A stretch of DNA of 45,601 bases from Candidatus Faecousia intestinavium. GTDB lineage: Bacteria; Bacillota; Clostridia; Oscillospirales; Oscillospiraceae. The stretch covers positions 1-45,601 of the forward strand of contig DVKV01000153.1 of assembly GCA_018715835.1 (NCBI GenBank). The letters run 5' to 3'. The notes beneath the pieces were generated by a model. The model saw nothing but the letters and a program-made list of their open reading frames with translations, had not been told where the DNA came from and searched no databases. Each line of letters opens with the position of its first letter. Positions within the stretch are counted from its first letter, which is position 1. The position numbers were made by a program, and so were the translations under genes. Below, one piece after another: positions 36,337 to 45,548 of this stretch.

Positions 36337-37614
36337 TTATTGGGCCGTCAGCTTCCGGCAGGCAGCCGCCAGTTCCCGCAGGGTGCTGCAGGGCACCATG
36401 GTGCAGACAGCCGCCACCGCCTGGACGCTGCGCAGATATTGCCACTTGTTCTGGCTGATGGGGTTGAGCCACAGCACCCGTCCTGCCTGCCGTTTGGCCT
36501 CCACCAAGGCCCGGAGGGCCCGGGGCTGGTCGATGGTCTTGGTATCGGACAGAATCAGCAATGTAGTGGCAGAATTGAGGATGGGGGGCTGACTGGTGCA
36601 AAGCACCTCCAGCGCCGTGCCCAGATCCGTTCCCCGGCCATAAATTCCCGTCTGCCCCACATAACTGCGGAACAAGTCCATGTTCTGCAGCTGGAAGGCA
36701 TCCGCCTCCACCATGGCTTCTGAGAACAAAAAAGTTCTGGAATTGTCGGAAACCTGGTTCAGGCTCTGGATAAACCGGAGGGCAAACTCCGAAAACTGCA
36801 CCATGGAGCCGGACACGTCACACAGCAGCACCATATGCCGCCGCTGGTCCCGTTTTTTCTTGTAGCGCAGGTGGTAAAAGCTTCCGCCGGTTTCCAGGCC
36901 CTTGCGGATGGTCTTCCGGAAGTCCAGCTTGCCGGTATGGCCGCCCCGCTTACGCCGGGCGGAGACCTCCCCGTTGATCTGACGGGCGACCTCCTGGATC
37001 ATGGCAATGGCTTTGGGGATTTCCGTGTCCCGGAACTCCGAAATATCCCGGTAGAGGATGCCCAGCTCCGGGTCCAGCTCCTCTGCGCCCACCCCGGCGT
37101 TCTCCATGAGAATCTGCTGCTCCATCAGCGCCCGGGCAAACACGGAATGGATAAACTCGCCATAGAGTTTGGGGTTCCGTTCCGCCGTGCTGCGGTATTT
37201 CTCCATGAAATTTCGCAGCCTCTGGCGGGCCTCCTCCGGCATGGCGGCATAGGTTTCCCGCTGCTTTTCATCCAGGTCCATGGGCTGACCGTTGATTTGC
37301 AGTTCCTCCTCCGCCTCCTGGCGGTGCTGCGCCATCTCCTGCTCCCGCTGCTGCTGCTCCTTCGCCTGCTGGCGCATCCGCTCTTCTGAAATGAAAAAGC
37401 TGTCGAAGCACCGGTCGAAGGTCAGCTGCTCTTCCCGGGACTTGGCATACACCGTCCGCAGGGCGGTTTTGACCCGGTTCCGGTCCGCCAGCCCCAGATC
37501 CACGAGAATCCGGGCGGAGTCCTGGGTTTCCTGGGGGCTGACCGTCAGCCCTTCCAGCCGGAGCATCCGGGAAAAGGCGGAGAGCTTTTCCAGATAAACC
37601 TGGGGATCATCCAT
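36337..37614 (-). CDS. VWA (CoxE-like) domain-containing protein
   Basis: MIDAS motif CDVSGSM; YGRGTDLGTAL; overlaps the upstream MoxR gene. Start trimmed to MDDPQVYLEKL. Confidence 0.9.
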   Translation of the reverse strand: MDDPQVYLEKLSAFSRMLRLEGLTVSPQETQDSARILVDLGLADRNRVKTALRTVYAKSREEQLTFDRCFDSFFISEERMRQQAKEQQQREQEMAQHRQEAEEELQINGQPMDLDEKQRETYAAMPEEARQRLRNFMEKYRSTAERNPKLYGEFIHSVFARALMEQQILMENAGVGAEELDPELGILYRDISEFRDTEIPKAIAMIQEVARQINGEVSARRKRGGHTGKLDFRKTIRKGLETGGSFYHLRYKKKRDQRRHMVLLCDVSGSMVQFSEFALRFIQSLNQVSDNSRTFLFSEAMVEADAFQLQNMDLFRSYVGQTGIYGRGTDLGTALEVLCTSQPPILNSATTLLILSDTKTIDQPRALRALVEAKRQAGRVLWLNPISQNKWQYLRSVQAVAAVCTMVPCSTLRELAAACRKLTAQ

Positions 37615-38497
37615 GGTGGTGTCCCCCGCAGCCGGTACAGGTATTCCCGGCTTCCTCCTCGATGGAGGCAATGTCCTCGTGGTTTTTCAGCACGAAGCCC
37701 GCGGTCTGACGCAGAGCGTCGGGGGTCAGCTCCCGGATGCCCAGGGCGTCCAGCGCCGCCGCCCAGTCCAGGGTTTCGGCAATGGAGGGCTTTTTCAGAA
37801 TGGACTCACTGGAGCGCAGCTTCTGCACCGCCAGGGCCACCTGGGCGCAGAGCCGATCGTCCACGTGGGGCAGCTTGGCCCGGAGAATGGCCAGTTCTTT
37901 CTCCATATCCGGGTACTCAATATACAGGTAGGCGCACCGGCGGCGCAGGGCCTCGCTGAGAGGCCGGGCCCGGTTGGAGGTCAGCACCACAAAGGGGATG
38001 GACTTGGCCTTCACCGTGCCCACCTCGGGAATGGACACCTGCATCTCCGACAGCAGTTCCAGCAGGAAGGCCTCGAACTCCTCGTCGGCCTTGTCGATTT
38101 CGTCGATCAGCAGCACCACCGGCTTTTCCGACCGGATGGACTGGAGCAGGGGCCGCTCCAGCAGGTATTCGTCGCTGAACAGGGATTTGGTCAGGGCGTC
38201 CTTGTCCTGGGTGTTCATGTTCACCTGAATGGACAGCAGCTGCTTCTGATAGTTCCACTCGTACAGGGCCTTGCTCTCGTCCAGTCCCTCATAGCACTGC
38301 ATCCGCACCAGGTCCCGGTCCAGGGCATAGGCCATCACCTTGGCGATCTCCGTTTTGCCCACGCCGGCGGCGCCCTCGATCAGCAGGGGGCGCCCCAGGG
38401 AGAGGGACACATACAGCACGGTAGCCAGGGTTTCATCATAAATATAATGGGCTTCGTCCATTTTTTGCTTCAGTTCTTCAAAGGTCATGGCAGACAC
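37607..38497 (-). CDS. MoxR-family AAA+ ATPase
   Basis: PLLIEGAAGVGKTEIAKVMA Walker A, LLIDEIDKADEEFEAFLLELLSE Walker B. Confidence 0.93.
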   Translation of the reverse strand: MSAMTFEELKQKMDEAHYIYDETLATVLYVSLSLGRPLLIEGAAGVGKTEIAKVMAYALDRDLVRMQCYEGLDESKALYEWNYQKQLLSIQVNMNTQDKDALTKSLFSDEYLLERPLLQSIRSEKPVVLLIDEIDKADEEFEAFLLELLSEMQVSIPEVGTVKAKSIPFVVLTSNRARPLSEALRRRCAYLYIEYPDMEKELAILRAKLPHVDDRLCAQVALAVQKLRSSESILKKPSIAETLDWAAALDALGIRELTPDALRQTAGFVLKNHEDIASIEEEAGNTCTGCGGHHHG

Positions 38498-38570
38498 TCC
38501 TTTGTCTGTTGTTTTTGACCATTATACCATACCCCCCTGAAAATGGGAAGAAAAATCTCTCAAAACGCAT

Positions 38571-38598
38571 CAATCCCCCGGCGAAAGCCAGGGGATTG
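38571..38598 (-). terminator. Terminator after LRR gene
   Basis: CAATCCCCCGGC-GAAA-GCCAGGGGATTG, T-rich downstream on minus. Confidence 0.65.
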
Positions 38599-38617
38599 GG
38601 TTGGATTTTCGGTTGGC

Positions 38618-40291
38618 TCAGTCTGCTTCTTCCGTCTCCTCTTCCAGATACCAGCCGGTATTATTGGGGGCATGGGGATATTGGAAGGCCTCCTGAATCA
38701 GAGCGTACTGGGGCAGCGGGGTGATCTCATCCTCGTCATACCGCCAGCCAACACCATAGGGCTGGGAACCGGTAAAGCTGGCCCAGCAGTCCGGGTGCTG
38801 CTCGATAAAGCGCTCCTGCTCCTCCTTGGGAACCCGGCTGCCGCCGGCGGGATTCAGCCGGGCACACAGATGGGTCAGGGGCAGATCGTCCAGCGGGGAC
38901 AGGTCGGTGACGTGGGTGTTGCTGATGTTCAGCATTTCCAGGCTCTCGCAGCCCGCCAAAGGACTCAGGTCCTCAATATACTCACAGAAGGCGATTTCCA
39001 GGAATTTCAGCTTCTTGCAGTTTTCAAAGGGTGTCAGGTCCTTGATGGGGGCACCGGAGGCGATGATATACTCCAGATTGGGCATTCCCGCCACGAAAGG
39101 CACCCCATCCAGGTACTCGTTGTGGCCGATGTCCATGAAGCGCACGTCCTCACAGTAGATCAGATCTTCGCAGTTGTCGTCCACCAGGTCATAGGTGCAG
39201 CGGATCACCTCCGCATCCGTCAGGGTGCTGCCGCCGCCGAACCAGACCCGCCAGACCACCTTGATCCGGTCCCGGTAGTCATCCCGCAGCTTAGAAAGCA
39301 CCTCATTGGAAAGCTTGCAGTTGTCCAGCACAATTCGTTTGCAGTTGGTCAGAAGGTCCAGCACCGAGCGCAGTTCCTCTTCTCCCTCGTCGCCGATGTT
39401 CTGGTTCTTGATCTCCACTTCCTCATCGCCGGTGGACAGGGTCAGGCCGCAGTACTCAAAGGTGTAGTTGAACACCACATCCGGCGCCGTCTGCATCAGC
39501 AGTTTTACATTTTCCTTGGACAGCTGGCTCTCCCCATTTTCGTCCATCAGTTCCACGTTGGTCAGGTTTTCCAGCATAGCCAGTTTCTCCGCCACCGCTT
39601 CCACAGCGTCGGGGGTCAGATCGGAAAGATCCAGCTGGGTGGTCTGGGTATCGTATTCCTTTCCCAGCAGCTCCACGGTGCACTGGACAGCCACGGTTTC
39701 ATAAGCGGCTTTCAGCTGCTCCACCTGATCCAGAGACAGCTCCGGGGTGTGCAGGGTCAGGCTCTCCAGATTGGGCAGGTAGGCCAGGTTGGTCATCAGG
39801 GTGTCAAATCCATAGTCCTGGGGCTGCAGTTCCAGGCTCTGGCTCTGCCAGTCAAAGGACGAGCCTCCCAGGTCCACCTGATAGATCACCTGGCAGTCCG
39901 GCTTGCTTTCCCGGAAGGATTCCAGCAGAGCGTATTCCTGGCAGCCGGTGGCATCCAGGGTCTTCAAGTCGGGAAAATAATTCAAAAGAATTTCCAATTC
40001 CTGTTGGGTCAGGGAAGACACGGTAATGGTGTCCGCATCGTTGGGGATTTTCCCGTTCTGGAAGGGAACCTGCCAGGAAATCTCACAGTTTGGCAGCTGG
40101 CTGCGCAGGCTGTCATACTCCCCCACAGACAAGTCCTCTTCCCGCAGATCCAGGCTCGCCGAGTGAATGGAGTAGGCTTTTCCCCCCACAAAGACATGGT
40201 TGTCCCGGTACCACAGAAAGCCAATGGCGCTTCCCATGCCCAGGCAGATAATCAGTATTGCCACCAGGAGGGTGACCAGAATTTTTTTCAT
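38618..40291 (-). CDS. Membrane-anchored repeat/leucine-rich-repeat surface protein
   Basis: N-terminal TM (KKILVTLLVAILIICLGMGSAIGFLWY), degenerate repeats, then LRR-like LEYIIASGAPIKDLTPFENCKKLKFLEIAFCEYIEDLSPLAGCESLEMLNISNTHVTDLSPL. Confidence 0.85.
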   Translation of the reverse strand: MKKILVTLLVAILIICLGMGSAIGFLWYRDNHVFVGGKAYSIHSASLDLREEDLSVGEYDSLRSQLPNCEISWQVPFQNGKIPNDADTITVSSLTQQELEILLNYFPDLKTLDATGCQEYALLESFRESKPDCQVIYQVDLGGSSFDWQSQSLELQPQDYGFDTLMTNLAYLPNLESLTLHTPELSLDQVEQLKAAYETVAVQCTVELLGKEYDTQTTQLDLSDLTPDAVEAVAEKLAMLENLTNVELMDENGESQLSKENVKLLMQTAPDVVFNYTFEYCGLTLSTGDEEVEIKNQNIGDEGEEELRSVLDLLTNCKRIVLDNCKLSNEVLSKLRDDYRDRIKVVWRVWFGGGSTLTDAEVIRCTYDLVDDNCEDLIYCEDVRFMDIGHNEYLDGVPFVAGMPNLEYIIASGAPIKDLTPFENCKKLKFLEIAFCEYIEDLSPLAGCESLEMLNISNTHVTDLSPLDDLPLTHLCARLNPAGGSRVPKEEQERFIEQHPDCWASFTGSQPYGVGWRYDEDEITPLPQYALIQEAFQYPHAPNNTGWYLEEETEEAD

Positions 40292-40310
40292 ATGGGTATT
40301 GACCTCCCGA

Positions 40311-40331
40311 AATTCGTTACAAATTCGTTAC
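40311..40331. repeat. 10-bp direct repeat AATTCGTTAC x2 in the LRR gene leader
   Basis: AATTCGTTAC at 40311-40320 and 40322-40331. Confidence 0.7.
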
Positions 40332-40380
40332 TGGGTATCATAGCATATCCCGGCAGAAAATGCAACATTTTCAAGAAATT

Positions 40381-40407
40381 CGGCCGCGGACCGTTGGTCC
40401 GCGGCCG
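40381..40407 (-). terminator. Terminator after MacB-like permease gene
   Basis: CGGCCGCGGACC-GTT-GGTCCGCGGCCG; T-rich downstream on minus (AATTTCTTG). Confidence 0.65.
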
Positions 40408-40419
40408 AAAACTGCCGGA

Positions 40420-41676
40420 TCAGTCCCGACGCAGGGCTTCGATGGGGTTCAGGTTGGCCGCCTGAACAGCAGGCAGCATGCCGAACACCACGCCGATCAG
40501 GGTGGAGAACACCACCGCCACGGCAATGGCAGGCAGGCTGATGGACACGGGTATCTGGACCACGCTGGAGATCAGCTGGGCCATGATCACGCCGGTAATC
40601 ACGCCCACCAGTCCGCCCAGACTGGTCAGCACCGCGGATTCCGTCAGGAACTGAAGAAGAATCCGTTTTTTCTTGGCGCCGATGGCCTTTTTCAGTCCGA
40701 TTTCTCCGGTCCGTTCCGTTACGGAAACCAGCATGATGTTCATAACGCCGATGCCGCCCACCAGCAAGGAGATGCTGGCGATCCAGATCAGCTGGGTATT
40801 GGTGGATTCCGACATTTTCTGCAGCTGCTCCGCCTGCTCCAGCATATCCTGGCTGCGGTAGTCGAAATTGCTCTTATCCGGATTGACGATCTGGCTGTCC
40901 GTCAGCAGCTTTGCTGCCTCCTGTCCTACTGTGGTCATGGTATCGGTGTTTTCCACCTTGATGGCCACACTCTGGGGCTCGTCAAACCGGTACACCGTGG
41001 GCCAGGCCGTCCCTGGAAGATAGATTGCCCCGGAGGAGGTATTCATATACATATAGTAATCCTGCATGTTCTGAATGGACGGGGCGAATTCCTCCGAAAG
41101 CGTCACAACTCCCACCACCACGAACACGTCACCGTTGATTTCCAGGGTTTTGCCCACCGGATCTTCCCCGGCGAACAGGTTTCGCTGGGTGTTGGTGTCC
41201 ACAAGGGCCACCTTCCGGCAGCGGTCATAATCCGCCTGGGTAAACCCCCGGCCGTTTTTCACCTGAAGTCCATATACATTCAGGTAGTACGGATCAATGC
41301 CGAACACCTCGCCATTGTACTGAGTGTTCAGATAATACACGCTGTCGGCGTAATTCCGGGAATAGTACAGGCTCACCTGCTCCACCCCCCGGATCTGGGT
41401 CAGCTCCTGGCGGGTCTTCTCGGTGATGGTGCGCACGCCTTCCGGAATATCGTTCCAGCTCAGATCGTAGGAGTGGCCGTCCTGGTTCAGCTGGACGGTA
41501 ACCACGTTGTTTCCCGCGCCGATCAGGTTTTCCTTGATCTGCTCATTGGTGCCCTGGATGGTGGAAACAATGGTAATAATGGCCGCAATGCCGATGATGA
41601 TGCCCAGCATGGTCAGCAAAGACCGGAGCTTATGCCCCCAAATGCCTTGGAAGGCAAGCCGAATATTTTCTGTCAT
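40420..41676 (-). CDS. MacB/FtsX-family ABC transporter permease
   Basis: MTENIRLAFQGIWGHKLRSLLTMLGIIIGIAAIITIVS; C-term GVVFGMLPAVQAANLNPIEALRRD. Confidence 0.93.
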   Translation of the reverse strand: MTENIRLAFQGIWGHKLRSLLTMLGIIIGIAAIITIVSTIQGTNEQIKENLIGAGNNVVTVQLNQDGHSYDLSWNDIPEGVRTITEKTRQELTQIRGVEQVSLYYSRNYADSVYYLNTQYNGEVFGIDPYYLNVYGLQVKNGRGFTQADYDRCRKVALVDTNTQRNLFAGEDPVGKTLEINGDVFVVVGVVTLSEEFAPSIQNMQDYYMYMNTSSGAIYLPGTAWPTVYRFDEPQSVAIKVENTDTMTTVGQEAAKLLTDSQIVNPDKSNFDYRSQDMLEQAEQLQKMSESTNTQLIWIASISLLVGGIGVMNIMLVSVTERTGEIGLKKAIGAKKKRILLQFLTESAVLTSLGGLVGVITGVIMAQLISSVVQIPVSISLPAIAVAVVFSTLIGVVFGMLPAVQAANLNPIEALRRD

Positions 41677-41688
41677 TGGGTGCCCTCC

Positions 41689-43626
41689 TCAGTAATTGTA
41701 CAAGTCGTTCCGGTCGCCCTCCACCGTGGGAGCGCCTTCCTTCACATTTTTGCCGTAGGGGAATGCGATATAGTCCGTCTCCGACAGGCCGCTGCGGATT
41801 TCCGTATAGCTGCCCCACAGGGACTTGCCCACGGTGACATAGCGTTTTTCCAGCTTGTCGTTCTTACCCCGGACAAACACATAGGATTGGCCCTTTTCCG
41901 TGCGGAGGAAGGGATTCTCCAGGTAAATGCCGCTTTCTCCGGAACCGGTGGTGTAGGTCATGCTCACATAGCGTCCGGCCTGAAGATCAGCGCTGCCGTC
42001 CACAAAGGCTGTGAAGGGATAATAAGAGGAATTGGGATTTTCCATGCCGTTCCAGTTGCTCTCGGCACTGGGGAAATCCCCGATGCTCTGCACCGTTCCG
42101 GTATAGGTTGCGCCGGTTTCCCAGTCGCTGATGGTGACCTCCTGCCCCACGCGCAGATTGTCCTTTTCCAGCTCGTTCACCGTGCCCTGGACGTAGAATC
42201 CGCCGCCGCCGGACACCTTGATCAGCGGGCTCTTGGTATCCCGTGCTTCTTCCTCCGTCAGCACGGAAATCACTTCGCCGTCAATTTCGGAATAGACATT
42301 TCCGTCATTGAACTCCGTCTGCTTGATCTTGTAGTCCGCGTCCGCCATCTTGATCTGGAACTCCAGATCCTTGATTTTCTTCTGCTGCTCAGACCGCATC
42401 TGGGCGATCTGCTCCGCGGTAAATCCACTGCCAAAGTCGAAGTCCGGGATGTCCATACCGGCATCGCCTTCCTCATCCATCAGGGTGTAATCCGGAAGGT
42501 AGGTGGCATCAAAGAAGCGCATAGCGTTGTTCCCCGTCACATAGACGCCCTGCCAGACGGTCTTCTGGCCCAGGGACATATTCCCCTGGGTCACCTTGAA
42601 CACCACATAATAGTCCGTGACCACCACCGGCTCAGATCCCTCGGTGGGGTTATCGGTGGGGTCAGGCTCCTCCGGTGTCGCAGAAGCGTTGGACCTTTTT
42701 TTGCTGATTTCCTGCCCATCTTTGGAGGAATCTTTGTCCGTATTTGTAATATCATCCTCCGCAGCGGGAACTGTGGTGGGGGGTGTTGTGGGTTCCGTCG
42801 CAGGAGGCTCTGTGGGCACCGTCGCGGGGGGCTCTGTGGGCGCCGTCGTAGGGGGCTCTGTGGGTGCCGTCGTAGGAGGCTCTGTGGGTGCCGTCGTAGG
42901 GGGCTCTGTGGGCACCGTCGTGGGAGTTGTCGTAGGAACGGTCGTTTCCGTGGTCGGGACCGTTGTCGGCTCGGTGGTAGGCTCCGTGGTAGGTTCGGTG
43001 GGCTGATTTTCCTCCCGGATTGTCTTGGCCTGGAGCCGGATGGCCTCCAGAAGCGTATCGTCAATGGCGGTGGTATCCTTCAGCCAGCAGATCAGTGCCG
43101 TTTCCGGGGTACTTCCGTCATAGTCCGGATTGTCGGAAATCAGGTAGTTCTGGGTCAGTTCCGTGCCCATTTCCTCGGTGGAATCCCCCGGGTTGTCGTC
43201 AATATCAGGCAGCTCCATGGGTTTCATACCATTGATTTCCGCCAGATAATTCTGGGCATCTGTCAGTTCCAGCTTCAGCTTCTCCACTTCCAGCCGTTTG
43301 CGCTCCAGTTCCAGTTCCGACAAGGTGGTGTCGAAGGTCATCAGAAGATCCCCTTTTTTCACGGTATCTCCCTGGGAGACCAGGACTTCCGTCACAATCT
43401 GGGTATCCGACAGGAAAACGGTCTGGATTTTGTCCGTGGTGACCGGGCCGTAGCTTTCCTTGGAGTCACCCCAGAATTCCGTCATGCCCACGGTGGAAAA
43501 GGGGTACACCCCCACCGGCTCTGCGCCGCCCCGGACACCTGCCCAGATGCCAACGCCCAGCGCCGCCACCAGCACGCCGGCAGTGGCCATCACCAATCGC
43601 TTTTTATTCTTTGGGTTCCAATTCAT
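41689..43626 (-). CDS. HlyD/MFP-family periplasmic-adaptor-like protein with long Pro/Thr-rich insertion
   Basis: TM N-term, lipoyl-type VTEVLVSQGDTVKKGDLLMTFD, coiled coil, PTEPTT linker, second helix, beta-barrel YVQGTVNELEKDNLRVGQEVTI. Start trimmed to MNWNPKNKKR. Confidence 0.88.
   Translation of the reverse strand: MNWNPKNKKRLVMATAGVLVAALGVGIWAGVRGGAEPVGVYPFSTVGMTEFWGDSKESYGPVTTDKIQTVFLSDTQIVTEVLVSQGDTVKKGDLLMTFDTTLSELELERKRLEVEKLKLELTDAQNYLAEINGMKPMELPDIDDNPGDSTEEMGTELTQNYLISDNPDYDGSTPETALICWLKDTTAIDDTLLEAIRLQAKTIREENQPTEPTTEPTTEPTTVPTTETTVPTTTPTTVPTEPPTTAPTEPPTTAPTEPPTTAPTEPPATVPTEPPATEPTTPPTTVPAAEDDITNTDKDSSKDGQEISKKRSNASATPEEPDPTDNPTEGSEPVVVTDYYVVFKVTQGNMSLGQKTVWQGVYVTGNNAMRFFDATYLPDYTLMDEEGDAGMDIPDFDFGSGFTAEQIAQMRSEQQKKIKDLEFQIKMADADYKIKQTEFNDGNVYSEIDGEVISVLTEEEARDTKSPLIKVSGGGGFYVQGTVNELEKDNLRVGQEVTISDWETGATYTGTVQSIGDFPSAESNWNGMENPNSSYYPFTAFVDGSADLQAGRYVSMTYTTGSGESGIYLENPFLRTEKGQSYVFVRGKNDKLEKRYVTVGKSLWGSYTEIRSGLSETDYIAFPYGKNVKEGAPTVEGDRNDLYNY
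42806..42925. repeat. 24-bp tandem repeat (5 units) encoding TEPPTTAP-type octapeptides
   Basis: GGCTCTGTGGG-starting units at 42806, 42830, 42854, 42878, 42902. Confidence 0.88.
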
Positions 43627-44320
43627 GCCTGTCACCTCCCGGTTTTCCCTCGCCTGTATGCAGCTCTCCGTCCAGAATCCGGTAGGTCTTGTCTGCGCAG
43701 GCAGCGATTGCCGGTTCATGGGTAATCATAATAATGGTCATGCCCTCCTGGCTGAGCCGGTGGAAAATATCCATGATCTGGTTTCCGGCCTTGGTATCCA
43801 GAGCGCCGGTGGGCTCATCCGCCAGCAGCAGGTCCGGCTTTCCCACCATGGCCCGGGCAATGGCCACCCGCTGGCACTGTCCGCCGGAGAGCTGGTTGGG
43901 CAGGAAATGAATCCGCTCTGCCAGCCCCACCGCTTTCAGGGCCTCCGCCGCCCGCTCCCGCCGCTCCTTTACCGGCACGCCGGCATAGAGCAGAGGCAGC
44001 GCCACATTGTCCAGGGCGTCCATTTTGGGCAGCAGGTGGAAGCTCTGGAACACAAAGCCCAGATGCTTGTTCCGGATCTCCGCCAGATCGTCATCGCTCA
44101 TATCCTTCAGATTCCGGCCGTCCAGCTCATAGCTGCCGGAGGTGGGCACATCCAGGCAGCCGATAATGTTCATCAGGGTGGTTTTTCCCGAACCGGAGGG
44201 GCCCATGATGGCCAGGTAGTCCCCCCGTTCCACGGTCAGGTTGATGTTTTTCAGCACCCGGACCGGCTCCTTGCCCTGGATGTAATCCTTGCAGATGTCT
44301 GTCAGCTTCAAAATGGGCAT
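43604..44320 (-). CDS. MacB/LolD-type ABC transporter ATP-binding protein
   Basis: MGPSGSGKTTLMNIIGCLDVPTSGSYELDG; LSGGQCQRVAIARAMVGKPDLLLADEPTGALD. Start trimmed to MPILKLTD. Confidence 0.94.
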   Translation of the reverse strand: MPILKLTDICKDYIQGKEPVRVLKNINLTVERGDYLAIMGPSGSGKTTLMNIIGCLDVPTSGSYELDGRNLKDMSDDDLAEIRNKHLGFVFQSFHLLPKMDALDNVALPLLYAGVPVKERRERAAEALKAVGLAERIHFLPNQLSGGQCQRVAIARAMVGKPDLLLADEPTGALDTKAGNQIMDIFHRLSQEGMTIIMITHEPAIAACADKTYRILDGELHTGEGKPGGDRHELEPKE

Positions 44321-45501
44321 TATGATACCTCGCCTTCCGCCATGGGCATCTCCTCCGGCTCCGAGGCCACAGGCTCCTCCCGGGTGGTGGGTGCCCCTTC
44401 CCGGCACAGCGCCGCATCCGGGAAGGCGATGTAATCCTCCAGAGACAGGCCTTCCACAACTTCCTGGGTATCTGTCATGGGGTTATACTCGCCCAGGGTC
44501 ACTTCCCGTTTCTCCAGCTTGCCGTTCTTCTCCGCCCAGACAAAGGTGGTGCCGTCATCATCATAGCAAATAAATCCGCTGCTGATGCTGGGGCCGCTGG
44601 TCTGGCCTTCCTCGGTGAAGATTTCCAGATACAGATGCTGGCCCAGGATCAGGCCGTCGGTGCTCTCCAGATCCACATAAAAGGGATATTTGCTGGAAGA
44701 GGTCATCTCATCCACGGACCCGCTGTAGCTGTTGCCACTGCCCTGGGTGGGGTTCTCATAGTCCACCAGGGCCACGGTTCCCGTCCAGGTCTGGGTGGCA
44801 TCCGTGCGGGAAATGGCCTTGATCCGGGTTCCTTCCGTGATGCTGCCCCGCTGCAGCTCTCCAATGGTCCCCTTGATCCGGTAAGAACCAATCTGCTGGA
44901 TGGTGATAAAAGGCAAGGGGTTGCCATAGTTGTCCGTCCCATCTTCGCTGACGTTCTGCACCCGACCGTCAATGGGAGAGGTAACCACTGCGTTTTTCAG
45001 CAGATCTTCGGACTTCTGAACCTCGTTTTCCTTGGTCTTGACATTCAGTTCCGCTTCCTTCAGATCCACCTGGGTGGTCTGAATCTGCACGGTGTATTGG
45101 AGCTTGTCCGTGCCGCTGACCGTCTCCCGCTCCCGCTCCAGGGTGGCGATCTGACTTTTATAGTTTTCAATGGACGCATTCAGCTGCTCCAGCTCCAGGC
45201 GCTGCTTGTCCAGGGTCAGCTGCAGCTGCTCGGTGTCATAGGCGAAGAGCTTCTGTCCTTTTTTCACATCATCGCCGGACTTGACGTACACTTCCTCAAT
45301 GTTCTTTTCGCTGTCCTTTTCGATTTCCGTCACATTCTCGGAAACCACCAGGCCGGCAAACCGCTCACCTGGGGCGATGCCGCTCATACCCGCCAGCACC
45401 TCGACAGATTGAACATACACCGCGCTGTCCGAGCCGCAGGCTGTCAGGCTCAGACTCAGGCACACTGCTGCCGCCAGCGCCAGCCATTGTTTTCTTCTCA
45501 T
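44320..45501 (-). CDS. HlyD/MFP-family adaptor lipoprotein
   Basis: Lipobox LSLSLTACGSDS; long coiled coil LDKQRLELEQLNASIENYKSQIATLERE; VVTSPIDGRV lipoyl half-motif. Confidence 0.9.
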   Translation of the reverse strand: MRRKQWLALAAAVCLSLSLTACGSDSAVYVQSVEVLAGMSGIAPGERFAGLVVSENVTEIEKDSEKNIEEVYVKSGDDVKKGQKLFAYDTEQLQLTLDKQRLELEQLNASIENYKSQIATLERERETVSGTDKLQYTVQIQTTQVDLKEAELNVKTKENEVQKSEDLLKNAVVTSPIDGRVQNVSEDGTDNYGNPLPFITIQQIGSYRIKGTIGELQRGSITEGTRIKAISRTDATQTWTGTVALVDYENPTQGSGNSYSGSVDEMTSSSKYPFYVDLESTDGLILGQHLYLEIFTEEGQTSGPSISSGFICYDDDGTTFVWAEKNGKLEKREVTLGEYNPMTDTQEVVEGLSLEDYIAFPDAALCREGAPTTREEPVASEPEEMPMAEGEVS

Positions 45502-45548
45502 ATGGGGGAACCTCCTTGTGTGGTGTGTATTCCTTGGCATTGTGTTTC

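Noticed and set aside
42806-42925. Possible CRISPR array
   Set aside because: 24-bp units are contiguous with no spacers and lie in frame within a coding sequence.
40360-43725. 1121-aa plus-strand ORF antisense to the MacB-like permease and adaptor genes
   Set aside because: Opposite to two recognisable proteins; Arg/Gly/His-rich translation without domains, including a strip from the TEPPTTAP repeat.
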